Source of the DNA: Sva-07 sp963716095
Lineage (GTDB): Bacteria; Actinomycetota; Acidimicrobiia; Acidimicrobiales; Ilumatobacteraceae
NCBI GenBank assembly: GCA_963716095.1
Contig: CAVQSV010000005.1
Span: forward strand, 124,001 to 188,000
Direction: 5' to 3'
DNA: 64,000 bases
Position 1 is the stretch's first letter; every line of letters starts with the position of its first letter. The notes below the pieces were generated by a model. It did no database searches and was not told the origin of the DNA. It saw nothing but the letters and a program-made list of their open reading frames with translations. The translations under genes and the position numbers were made by a program. This document shows, piece by piece, positions 36,171-44,081 of the stretch.

Positions 36171-36840
36171 CGCTCTGCGGGTGGTGGCGATCGTGGCGAT
36201 GCTGTTGACCGGGTGTGCCTCGGAGGCCCCCAGCGAGATCCTCGAGCAGACGCAGCGCTACCCGACGGTCGTCGAACTGCCGTCGCCGGAGCTGACCGGG
36301 ACGCTCTCGCTGGAGCAGTCGCTCCACGACCGACGATCGGTGCGCGAGTACGCCACCACCCCGCTGACGCTCGACGAGATCGGTCAACTCCTCTGGGCCG
36401 GCCAGGGCATCACCGACGACGATGGGCATCGAACGGCCCCCTCGGCGGGGGCACGGTACCCGCTGGAGCTGTATGCGATCACCGCGGCGGAACTCATGCA
36501 CTACCTGCCCGCCGGGCATCGGGTGGAGCAGCGTGTGGACAGCACGATCCTGGGGGCGCTGCCCGACGCTGCGTTCGACCAGGAGTTCGTCGGCAACGCG
36601 CCGCTCGTCGTGGTCATCGCGGCTGATCCGGCACGAACCGAGCAGGAGTACGGCGCGATGGCCGGCGACCTGGTGCAGCGTGAGGTCGGCCATGTCGCAC
36701 AGAACATCCTGCTGCAGGCGACTGCGCTCGGGCTCGCCGCAGTTCCGGTCGGCGGCTTCGATCCCGCAACCGTCGAAGGCCTCCTCGCGCTGCCACCCGG
36801 TCAAGCCGTGCAGTACCTGATCCCGATCGGTCGGCCGTGA
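36163..36840 (+). CDS. SagB/ThcOx-like nitroreductase-fold lipoprotein
   Basis: 225 residues. Signal peptide with lipobox MLLTGCASEA, then the FMN-binding nitroreductase/SagB fold: SLHDRRSVREYA (FMN phosphate contact), IGQLLWAGQGIT, TAPSAGARYPLELYAI (the SagB-like SAGARYP motif), and near the end QNILLQATALGLAAVPVGGF. The SagB branch includes azoline dehydrogenases of RiPP pathways, but no cyclodehydratase or precursor peptide is near, so a stand-alone flavoenzyme is likelier. Export of a nitroreductase-fold protein as a lipoprotein is unusual. Overlaps the upstream membrane-protein gene. Confidence 0.83.
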   Translation: MGSALRVVAIVAMLLTGCASEAPSEILEQTQRYPTVVELPSPELTGTLSLEQSLHDRRSVREYATTPLTLDEIGQLLWAGQGITDDDGHRTAPSAGARYPLELYAITAAELMHYLPAGHRVEQRVDSTILGALPDAAFDQEFVGNAPLVVVIAADPARTEQEYGAMAGDLVQREVGHVAQNILLQATALGLAAVPVGGFDPATVEGLLALPPGQAVQYLIPIGRP

Positions 36841-36858
36841 ACCGAACTCACGGTCAGC

Positions 36859-37134
36859 TCAGGTCTGGTGCTGGTCGTCGCGTGCGCGTTCCTCGGCGAG
36901 GTACTTCTGATAGCGGGGGTTGTCGGCCCCGTCATCACCGATGAAGTAGTACGCGACGTGGAACGCCACTGCGATGCCCCATCCGAGCGTGACCCAGAAC
37001 GCGGCGTGTGGGGCGATCACCCACAGGAACACGTTGATGATCAGGTACGTCGCGACATGCCACATCACATCGGTTCGGTCCTTCACGCGCTTGGCGGCGC
37101 GTTCCTCTGGTGTGCTGTGCGTTGTCGTCGTCAT
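36859..37134 (-). CDS. 2TM domain-containing protein
   Basis: 91 residues. N-terminal charged part (TPEERAAKRVKDRTD), two membrane helices (WHVATYLIINVFLWVI and FWVTLGWGIAVAFHVAYYF) and a charged tail (YQKYLAEERARD). This arrangement is the small 2TM domain family of unknown function found near histidine kinases and nucleotide cyclases. ATG 37134 chosen; an in-frame upstream extension to 37194 overlaps the PPOX remnant. Convergent with the SagB-like gene. Confidence 0.7.
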   Translation of the reverse strand: MTTTTHSTPEERAAKRVKDRTDVMWHVATYLIINVFLWVIAPHAAFWVTLGWGIAVAFHVAYYFIGDDGADNPRYQKYLAEERARDDQHQT

Positions 37135-37149
37135 CGCCACCGACCTCCG

Positions 37150-37703
37150 ATCGTGCTGTGTCCACGCGCTCGACGAGCTCTGTCGGGACTTCATCGCTCA
37201 GTCACCATTCGTTCTCGTCGCGTCGAGTGATGGTGCCGGCTCGATCGACATCTCGTCCAAGGGTGACCCGGCCGGATTCGTGCAGGTGCTCGATGACACC
37301 ACGCTCGCGATTCCGGATCGTCTCGGCAATCACCGAGCCGACACGTTCGAGAACGTCCTGAAACACCCGTTCGTGGGCGTGATCTTTCTCATTCCCGGCA
37401 CGAAGAACACACTGCGCGTCCGCGGTCGGGCGAGGATCGTGCGAGATGCTTCGCTGCGCGAGTCGATGGCCGTCGGCGGCCGCGTGCCCGACCTGGCTCT
37501 GGTGATCGACGTGACAACGGCCTACTTCCATTGCGCCAAGTGCATCATCAGGTCCAAGCTCTGGAGCGGCGAACAGGTGTCAGTGTGCCGGCGTCGACGA
37601 TCTGCTCCTGGCTCAGACGATGGTCAAACATGGTGAGCTTCCGGTGACGGTCGAACAGATGCAGGAGATCATCGTGGACGACGAAACGAAGCGGCTCTAC
37701 TGA
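37150..37703 (+). pseudogene. Pyridoxamine 5'-phosphate oxidase-family protein, 5' truncated and frameshifted
   Basis: Resembles the MSMEG_1061-like branch of flavin-binding PPOX proteins. Recognisable from LDELCRDFIAQSPFVLVASS through FVQVLDDTTLAIPDR, NTLRVRGRARIV and YFHCAKCIIRSKLW, then after a one-base shift near 37585 VDDLLLAQTMVKHGELP to TAC-TGA at 37703. Complete family members have about 25-30 more residues at the front; here the frame has no usable start and the space is taken by the divergent 2TM gene. Truncation cannot be explained by a base-call error, so I call it a pseudogene, though a non-standard start is possible. Confidence 0.6.
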
Positions 37704-37751
37704 TCACCTGCTCGCGAGCCGACCTGCGGACCGCGTGGCGTCTTGTCGGCG

Positions 37752-38036
37752 TCAGGCTGCCATGCGCTGTTGCTGGGCTCGCGACGAGCCGAACCAGCTG
37801 CCGAGGTCGACCAGGAACGCGAACGCGACGATCACCCAACCGAAGCCGTTGATCGGGTCACCCCACTGGTCCATCAGCACGTAGGCGAGCGTGGTGTACG
37901 GCAGGAAGAGCCAGCCGGTGAACCCGATCCAGAAACTGTCGAATGCCGTGTCGTTCCAGTTGGTGAACATCTCGAGCAACACGATCGCCGTCCGCGGGAA
38001 CACCGCCCCGAGCAGAATCACCAGGCAACCGCACAT
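37752..38036 (-). CDS. Small membrane protein, unknown function
   Basis: 94 residues with three likely membrane helices (LVILLGAVFPRTAIVLLEMF, FWIGFTGWLFLPYTTLAYVL, GWVIVAFAFLVDLGSWFG) and a short basic tail. Conserved-looking tryptophans and the hydrophobic pattern make a real gene likely. No family name recognised. Stands between the PPOX remnant and the divergent cyclase. Confidence 0.65.
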   Translation of the reverse strand: MCGCLVILLGAVFPRTAIVLLEMFTNWNDTAFDSFWIGFTGWLFLPYTTLAYVLMDQWGDPINGFGWVIVAFAFLVDLGSWFGSSRAQQQRMAA

Positions 38037-38129
38037 GCCGCGACCCTAGACCGTTGCCGAGGGGCGCATGGCCGGCGGTGTCGAGGGTCCATGCCGAGGT
38101 GGTCTTCACGTGCTGGGTAGCGTGCGGCG

Positions 38130-39335
38130 ATGCGCATCGGAGAAGACGAGTCGTGCCCGCTGCCGGACGATCCGGTGCTCGCGGAGTGGGCAGCTGCGAT
38201 GCGCGACACCGGGGAGTGGGGTTGGATCGTCGACTCGTCGTGGAACCTGCGCTACATCACCGACGAACAACGACTCTCGTTGGCGTACGACGTCGAGATG
38301 GTCCCGATCGTGCTCGGCGAGCATCTGTTCGGCCCGACGAGCACGGCGACGAGCAGCCATTGGAGTGCCGGAGCGACGCGGCGGCATGAGACGTGGCGCC
38401 AGTTCTTCGCCAACGTCGGCGGCTTGATCCTGGCTGACACCGAAGGCGGGAAGGCCGAACTGCGATCGGTCCTCGACCCGTCGTTCGCCGACATGATCGA
38501 GGAGCTGGAACCGTCCCACGCCGATGCCATGGCAGGATCGTCCGCGGCCGCAGGCACGAGCGATCGTGGAGCAACCCTGCACTCGAAGGCGCTGCGCATC
38601 CGAGATGCCGACGGAGCGCTTCGAGGCACGGGGATCGTCTTCAAGCCGGAAGCGGGCATGAACGTGCTGGGCACGCTGGCCCTGGAACGCGACCCGGGTC
38701 ACCTCGAGCGCATGCGGGCGGTGGCGAGCGCAGGTCGCCGACCCGCGGCGATCCTCTTCGCAGATCTCGAAGGCTCGTCAGCGCTGGCACGCACCCTGTC
38801 GACCAGCAGCTACTTCTCGGCGGGACGGCGGATCGTTCGAGCGACCGACCGCTGCGTCGTCGACGCCGGCGGCCTGGTCGGCAGGCACGTTGGCGACGGC
38901 GTGGTGGCGTTCTTTCCCACCGAGGTGTTCGACTCGGAATCCGCTGCGGCGGCGGCATGCATCGGCTCCGCTCGCGGCATCGCAGCGGCGATGCCGGAGG
39001 TGGCGTCTCGGTGCGGGCTGGAGCCCGAACAACTGACCATGCGGTTCGGGCTCCACTGGGGTTCCACCATCTACATGGGCAACATCGGCACCCTCGCTCG
39101 TTCCGAGGTGACTGCATTGGGCGACGAGGTCAACGAAGCTGCCCGCATCGAAGCGTGCGCAACAGGCGGTCGCCTCCTGGCGTCGAAGCCACTGGTCGAA
39201 CGTCTCGCCGACGATGACGCGGCGAGGGTCGGGATCGATCCCGATCGGCTCGCGTACACGCAACTGGCGCACCTGACCACTGCCACCGAGAAGGCCCGCC
39301 GAGACGCGCCGGCGATCGCAGTCTGCGACGTCTGA
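38130..39335 (+). CDS. Adenylate/guanylate cyclase with N-terminal PAS/MmyB-like domain
   Basis: 401 residues. N-terminal domain (about 1-190) has a PAS-like start (WGWIVDSSWNLRYITDEQ) and helical body as in MmyB-type ligand-binding domains. The class III cyclase domain (about 200-380) has ILFADLEGSSALA with the first metal Asp, GRHVGDGVVAFF with the second, and ALGDEVNEAARIE (the NxxxR transition-state contact). Soluble, so it should sense an internal ligand and make cAMP or cGMP. A cyclic-nucleotide-binding protein is encoded at 51686. Convergent with an SDR; repeat family A copy 3 lies between. Confidence 0.86.
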   Translation: MRIGEDESCPLPDDPVLAEWAAAMRDTGEWGWIVDSSWNLRYITDEQRLSLAYDVEMVPIVLGEHLFGPTSTATSSHWSAGATRRHETWRQFFANVGGLILADTEGGKAELRSVLDPSFADMIEELEPSHADAMAGSSAAAGTSDRGATLHSKALRIRDADGALRGTGIVFKPEAGMNVLGTLALERDPGHLERMRAVASAGRRPAAILFADLEGSSALARTLSTSSYFSAGRRIVRATDRCVVDAGGLVGRHVGDGVVAFFPTEVFDSESAAAAACIGSARGIAAAMPEVASRCGLEPEQLTMRFGLHWGSTIYMGNIGTLARSEVTALGDEVNEAARIEACATGGRLLASKPLVERLADDDAARVGIDPDRLAYTQLAHLTTATEKARRDAPAIAVCDV

Positions 39336-39352
39336 ACGGCGTCACGCCGTCG

Positions 39353-39399
39353 TTCTCGTGAACAACTTCACCTCTGAGGCGTGAGTTTGTTCACGAGAA
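39353..39399. repeat. Family A inverted repeat, copy 3
   Basis: 47 bp with 13-bp perfect arms TTCTCGTGAACAA / TTGTTCACGAGAA and the shared loop CTTCACCTCTGAGGCGTGAG. Sits between the convergent cyclase and SDR genes, where it may end both transcripts. Confidence 0.9.
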
Positions 39400-39417
39400 T
39401 GGCGACGGTCAGCGTGC

Positions 39418-40353
39418 TCAGATGTCCCAGGTGATGCCGAGCAGTTCCTCGCTGAGCGTCCAGAGCCGAGCTCCCGCTTCTGCATCCATGGCTGCGTCGG
39501 AGATCTTGCTGTCGCCGACCGGTCCGCGGCTGTCGCCGAACCTGGTCGGGCCGTAGTAGGCGCCGTTCTGCGCCTCGTTCCCAGCGACGGCGAGTACTTC
39601 GGGCAGAGCGCCGTCAGCGGCGCCCTGAGCCATCAGTCGGTTCGACACCTTGTAGACCATTTTGAACAGCCCAGTGGGTCCGGTGCTCTGCAGGTTGGTG
39701 TTCGAGTAGCCGGGGTGAGCGGTCACGGAGATCACCTCGGACCCTGCGGCATCCAGCCGCCGGGCCAGCTCGAGGCCGTACATGATGTTCGCAAGCTTGC
39801 TCTGCCCGTACGCCCTGGTGGGGGAGTAGTTCTTGGTGAACATCGGATCGTCGAACTGGATTTTCGGTGTGGCGCGGTGAGCGATGGAACTCACCGGGAC
39901 GATGCGGCCCGACCGAGCGGTGATGAGATCGAAGATCAGAGAGTTCAACAGGAAGTGGCCGAGATGGTTCGTCCCGAACTGCAGCTCGAAGCCGTCGGCG
40001 GTCTGCAGCTCGGGTGTCTGCATGATGCCGGCGTTGTTGATGACGCCGTCGAGCCCGTCGGTGTGGGTGCGGATGGCGTCATTGGCGCCATGGACGGAAT
40101 CGAGGCTGGCGAGATCGAGTTCGATGACCTCCACGGTGCCGGCGCCATCGATCTGCGACAGGCTGGCTGCGGCCTCGGAGCCCTTGGCCGTCGACCGTGA
40201 CGCGATGAACACGTCAGCGTTCGCACGTCGCAGATGCGCTGCGGCTTCGTAGCCGATCCCGGAGTTGCCGCCCGTGATCAGGTAACGCTTGCCGGTGAGG
40301 TCGTCGAGACGGTCGACCTTCCAGTTGGTGACTGGCTTCGTGGTGGCGTTCAT
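39418..40353 (-). CDS. SDR family NAD(P)-dependent oxidoreductase (retinol dehydrogenase-like)
   Basis: 311 residues, classical SDR: LITGGNSGIGYEAAAHL, NNAGIMQTP, VPVSSIAHRA (catalytic Ser), YGQSKLANIMYGLEL (Tyr-x3-Lys), then HPGYSNTNLQ. Closest in style to the retinol dehydrogenase / WW-domain oxidoreductase-like branch acting on lipophilic alcohols. It is flanked on both sides by copies of repeat family A, at 39353 and 40429, in the same orientation. ATG 40353 start, divergent from the P450 gene. Confidence 0.88.
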   Translation of the reverse strand: MNATTKPVTNWKVDRLDDLTGKRYLITGGNSGIGYEAAAHLRRANADVFIASRSTAKGSEAAASLSQIDGAGTVEVIELDLASLDSVHGANDAIRTHTDGLDGVINNAGIMQTPELQTADGFELQFGTNHLGHFLLNSLIFDLITARSGRIVPVSSIAHRATPKIQFDDPMFTKNYSPTRAYGQSKLANIMYGLELARRLDAAGSEVISVTAHPGYSNTNLQSTGPTGLFKMVYKVSNRLMAQGAADGALPEVLAVAGNEAQNGAYYGPTRFGDSRGPVGDSKISDAAMDAEAGARLWTLSEELLGITWDI

Positions 40354-40428
40354 GATGGGGATACCTCAGGTCGGTTGTGGATTGGTGCCATTCCATCAGA
40401 GGTGGACGTGAACGCGGGTGATCTCGTC

Positions 40429-40476
40429 GTTCTCGTGAACAACTTCACCTCTGAGACGTGGAATTGTTCACGAGAA
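40429..40476. repeat. Family A inverted repeat, copy 4
   Basis: 48 bp with 14-bp perfect arms GTTCTCGTGAACAA / TTGTTCACGAGAAC and loop CTTCACCTCTGAGACGTGGAA. It lies in the divergent promoter gap between the SDR and P450 starts, so unlike the other copies it is not at a gene end. Confidence 0.9.
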
Positions 40477-40587
40477 CAGGTGGGTCAGATGCGTCCCGCT
40501 CGGTTCGACGCGTCGCAGATTGCCTACAGTGTGAACCACTGCGAACCGAGACCCGAGTCGGTTCCGTTGCCTGAGGGGGATGGGCTC

Positions 40588-41880
40588 ATGAGCGCCACCG
40601 ATGACATGACCGACGACCTGCACGCCAAGATGAAGCTGGCGACCAGCGAGGAGATCTGGGCGCCCGGCGGCCCGGTCGAGGACTGGATCACGGACTACGA
40701 CATCCGCGACGGCGACTACATCGAGGATCCCGTGCCGATCTGGGCCGAGATGCGCGACAAGTGTCCGATCGCCCACACCGACCGCCTCGGCGGCTCGTGG
40801 AATCCCACGAAGTTCGACGACCTGCGAGCACTCGCCAAGATGACCGACCAGCTGAGCTCCCGGCAGGTGCTCGTGATGCCACCGGCACCAACTGCGCCGG
40901 AGATGTCGCGCTACGAGCAGATGATCGCCGCTGCTCCGATCACCGCCGATCCGCCGATCCACACGTGGACACGTCGGATGTTGCTCCCCGCGTTCGCGCC
41001 TCGCGCCGTCGAGGCCCACCGCCAGTTCACCGAAGATCTCTGCCATTCGCTGATCGACGGTTTCATCGAGGCCGGCGAATGCGACGCTGCCGTCGACTAC
41101 TCGCAGCAGATCCCGCCTCGCGTGATCGCCCACCTGATCGGGGTCGACGAAGGCATGGCCGATCAGTTCGTCATCTGGGTCAACGCCCTGCTCGGCGAGG
41201 GTCTCAACGATCCGGCGATGCGCATGAAGGCGCGCGACGAGCTGTTCGCCTTCATCGGTGGTGAGGTCGCGAAGCGCCAGGAGGACCCGCAGGAGGACCT
41301 CCTCACCGAGCTGTTGTTCATGGAGCTCGACATGCCCGACGCGAAGATCACGCCCGAGGTCGTCATCGGTATCACCAACCTGCTGATCGTCGCCGGCATC
41401 GACACCACGTGGAGCTCGATCGGCTCGGCGCTGTGGCATCTCGGTACACATCCAGAAGATCGACAACGGCTGCTCGACGAGCCAGACCTGCTCCCGGTCG
41501 CGATCGAGGAGTTCCTGCGCTACTACGCCCCGGTCACGATGGCCCGCGTCGCCGAGAACGACATCGACTACGAGGGCGTCCACATCAACCGCGGCGACAA
41601 GGTGTTGATGAATTTCCCGGCGGCCTGTCACGACCCCGAACAGTTCGAGAGCCCGGACGACTTCATCATCGACCGGGCCCAGAACCGACACATCGCGTTC
41701 GGTTCGGGAATCCACCGGTGCGCGGGTTCCAACCTCGCACGTCTCGAGATGACCGTGGCCATCCAAGCGTGGTTGGAGCGCATCCCCGACTTCCGCGTGA
41801 GCGATCGCGAGCCGACGAAGTGGGCCGGCGGCCAGGTCCGGGGACCCAGGGTGCTGCCGGTGTCGTTCCCGTCCGCGTAG
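40588..41880 (+). CDS. Cytochrome P450
   Basis: 430 residues, soluble bacterial P450. I-helix LLIVAGIDTTWSS (oxygen-activating Asp-Thr), EEFLRYYAPV (ExxR: EEFLR), and the heme loop FGSGIHRCAGSNLARLE with the cysteine thiolate ligand. Long acidic N-terminus. It hydroxylates an unknown hydrophobic substrate and would need a ferredoxin and reductase from elsewhere in the genome. ATG 40588 with GAGGGGG upstream. Convergent with the amine-oxidase-like gene. Confidence 0.94.
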   Translation: MSATDDMTDDLHAKMKLATSEEIWAPGGPVEDWITDYDIRDGDYIEDPVPIWAEMRDKCPIAHTDRLGGSWNPTKFDDLRALAKMTDQLSSRQVLVMPPAPTAPEMSRYEQMIAAAPITADPPIHTWTRRMLLPAFAPRAVEAHRQFTEDLCHSLIDGFIEAGECDAAVDYSQQIPPRVIAHLIGVDEGMADQFVIWVNALLGEGLNDPAMRMKARDELFAFIGGEVAKRQEDPQEDLLTELLFMELDMPDAKITPEVVIGITNLLIVAGIDTTWSSIGSALWHLGTHPEDRQRLLDEPDLLPVAIEEFLRYYAPVTMARVAENDIDYEGVHINRGDKVLMNFPAACHDPEQFESPDDFIIDRAQNRHIAFGSGIHRCAGSNLARLEMTVAIQAWLERIPDFRVSDREPTKWAGGQVRGPRVLPVSFPSA

Positions 41881-41922
41881 CGGGCATCGCGACGAGAGCG
41901 ATCACTCGCCCCGGCTGATCGA

Positions 41923-42969
41923 TCAGGAAAGCACTGCCGCCGTGGCACGCTCGGCCGCGGCCAGTGCACCCTCGATGTGGCCCGGTGCCGTTGACGAGGT
42001 CTCCGTCGAGGCCCAGTGCAAGCGCCCGGCCAGCGACGGGCGCTGGAACACCGGGTGGCCGTAGGTGCTGTAGTCGCCCAAGCCCAGTACGCCGGGGGCG
42101 ACGGTGAACCGTTCATCGCGCCAATCCTGGATCAGGAGCTCCAACGGCGAGCCGGCTGGTGATCCGAACAACGCTTCGAGCTGCCCGAGCACGGCGCCGC
42201 GACTCGGCGCCGGCTCGCTGATGCCGGGTTGAGCGAATCCGAACAGCGCCGCCGGCGTCCCGTCGGGACCGCTCATGTCGTGAATTTCGCGGAGCGGCCC
42301 GACGTGGCTGAACGCGGCGCCGGCCAGTCCGGCCTCGCGCCAGAACGGGCGCTCGTATCGGGCGACCGCCTTCACCGTTGCGCCCATCCACACCGGCGTC
42401 GCCGAAGCGACCGCACGGACGGCATCATCGAGGCTGTCGATGTCGATGCTCGCCACTGCCGTGGCGGGTGGTACGGCCAGGATGACGTCGGACGCTGTCC
42501 AGAGCGATCTGTCGGTGCTCACCTGGAGTCGATCGCCGACGGAACGGATCGATCGGACCGGTTCGTCGAGGTGGACAGCGTCGTCGGCGAGCAGTTCGGC
42601 GAGCGCTTCGGGCATCGACTGGGCGCCCTCGGCGAACCGCCCTGACGGCACGTCGATCTGGTTGCCGGCGACTCGTTGTGGCCCGGTCTGGGGCTCGTAC
42701 ATCATGTCGCCGTCGAGGTACTGGGCGAAGACATCGAGACCCAGTTGCGCGACGAGCGCCGACGCTCGCTGTTCGTTCGGCCAGATCCACGTCGCTCCCA
42801 GATCGAGGCGATGCGGGCCCGACGGAACCGACAACAGGCGACCACCGACCCGGCTTCGGGACTCGAGCACGACCACCGAGCGTCCGGCGGTTTGGAGTAG
42901 GCCAGCAGCTCGGAGCCCGGCGGGACCAGCACCGACCACGACGACGTCGGTGCTGGTTGGTTCGCTCAC
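41923..42969 (-). CDS. FAD-dependent amine oxidase-like oxidoreductase
   Basis: 348 residues, shorter than classical monoamine oxidases (about 450). N-terminal FAD site VVVVGAGPAGLRAAGLL, LESRSRVGGRL (second FAD motif) and LDLGATWIWP. The C-terminus closes with HWASTETSSTAPGHIEGAL, the family FAD-binding end. The substrate domain is reduced. Probable oxidation of an amine or a C-C bond of a small molecule; nothing nearby decides. Its downstream end faces the P450. Confidence 0.86.
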   Translation of the reverse strand: MSEPTSTDVVVVGAGPAGLRAAGLLQTAGRSVVVLESRSRVGGRLLSVPSGPHRLDLGATWIWPNEQRASALVAQLGLDVFAQYLDGDMMYEPQTGPQRVAGNQIDVPSGRFAEGAQSMPEALAELLADDAVHLDEPVRSIRSVGDRLQVSTDRSLWTASDVILAVPPATAVASIDIDSLDDAVRAVASATPVWMGATVKAVARYERPFWREAGLAGAAFSHVGPLREIHDMSGPDGTPAALFGFAQPGISEPAPSRGAVLGQLEALFGSPAGSPLELLIQDWRDERFTVAPGVLGLGDYSTYGHPVFQRPSLAGRLHWASTETSSTAPGHIEGALAAAERATAAVLS

Positions 42970-42986
42970 GACTGGAGCGTCTCGGG

Positions 42987-43793
42987 TCAGGCGGGGAGGC
43001 GCGAGGCGGCCGGCCCGGTGATCGAATCGATCGTCTCGACCGGGGTGGCCTCGACGAGGCCTTCGAAGGTGATCGCGGCAATCGAGCGACCGCTACGGGC
43101 GACGACGTGGTCGACGGTGATCGTCGACGTGCCGTCGGCGAGGGGGATCTCGACCCGGATGGCCTGCGTGGCGTCGCCGGCTGCGCCGACGGCGAGTCGG
43201 CTCGCCGTTGCCTCGCCGAGAGCCGTGCCGTCGGCGACAGCGCCGGCGCTGAGTGCGGCGGCACCCAACTCGGTGTAGGCGGCAGCCAGGCAGTCCGGCA
43301 CCTCGGGATTGGTGGTGCCGGCGAGCACGAAGCGGGCGTCGCGTTCGGTGGCGTTCACGCCGACGAGTTCGCTGACGACGAGGGTGCCGTCAGGGCTCGA
43401 GAACTCGGCGGACGCTGCGGTGGCGTCAGCCGAGGTGAGGCTGTCGACATCGAGGCACTCGGCGAGACGATCCTCGATGTCGGTGTTGCCGTCGCTCGGG
43501 GCTTCGGTCCACCCGTCGGGGAAGTCGGCCAAGGTCAGCACCGCTGCTTCGGCGGCGGCGGTGTCGGCCTCGATGTCCTGGCTCGGCGCCTCGGTCGTCG
43601 TGGTGTCGTCGCCGGCCGGCTCGGTGGTCTCCGGTGTGGTCTCGGGGGTCGTCTCCGGTGTGGTGCCGGCGGTGGTGGTCTCCGTCGCAGTCGAGTCGGA
43701 GCCATCGGCGGAATCGCTGCTGTCGGAGCCGCAGGCGGCGATCAGCAGGGTGGCCGCGAGTGCGGCGACGAGTGAGCGAGTCGGGGTACGCAT
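42987..43793 (-). CDS. Secreted lipoprotein, unknown function
   Basis: 268 residues. Signal peptide with lipobox LIAACGSDSS, then a long Thr/Glu/Pro linker with PETTPETTPETTE repeats to about residue 65. The C-terminal globular part (about 75-268) has two cysteines (AECLDVDS, PDCLAAAY) and the segment ADFPDGWTEAP, often found in actinobacterial secreted proteins of unknown function. ATG 43793 gives the signal peptide; a longer frame upstream does not. Just 17 bases upstream (in transcription order downstream) of the amine-oxidase gene end. Confidence 0.72.
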   Translation of the reverse strand: MRTPTRSLVAALAATLLIAACGSDSSDSADGSDSTATETTTAGTTPETTPETTPETTEPAGDDTTTTEAPSQDIEADTAAAEAAVLTLADFPDGWTEAPSDGNTDIEDRLAECLDVDSLTSADATAASAEFSSPDGTLVVSELVGVNATERDARFVLAGTTNPEVPDCLAAAYTELGAAALSAGAVADGTALGEATASRLAVGAAGDATQAIRVEIPLADGTSTITVDHVVARSGRSIAAITFEGLVEATPVETIDSITGPAASRLPA

Positions 43794-43995
43794 GAGGGGG
43801 TCTTTCTGGTGGGGGATGTCTGCTCGGCCGGATGTGGTGGTCCGGGTGCCGATGGTGTCGTTCGTCACGACGAGGGGAATGCTCGGCGGCATCGTACGGG
43901 GTCGGACGTTGCGGTCCGAGCGATGTGACGGATGTCGGCGACGACTCGGCGACCGAATCGACTTCGCGAAATCCGCTGCGCGTGCTCGGAGCCTT

Positions 43996-44027
43996 CGGGT
44001 ATGATACCCGACTAATCCGATCGGATT
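43996..44027 (+). promoter_or_regulatory. Two adjacent palindromes with an embedded -10-like box, upstream of the dioxygenase gene
   Basis: CGGGTAT-G-ATACCCG (43996-44010, perfect 7-bp arms) and AATCCGA-TCGGATT (44014-44027, perfect). The first contains TATGAT at 44000-44005, close to the sigma-70 -10 consensus. The layout suggests operator sites over the promoter of the TauD-like gene at 44082. No regulator gene is adjacent. The rest of 43794-43995 has no gene. Confidence 0.55.
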
Positions 44028-44081
44028 TATCAGTCAGTGCCGCAAGGGGTCGAGAATGCCAGCAGAACGAGAGGGTGTGCA

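Noticed and set aside
36163..36840. Part of a thiazole/oxazole-modified RiPP cluster because of the SagB-like fold
   Set aside because: No YcaO, E1-like protein or precursor peptide in the flanking genes.
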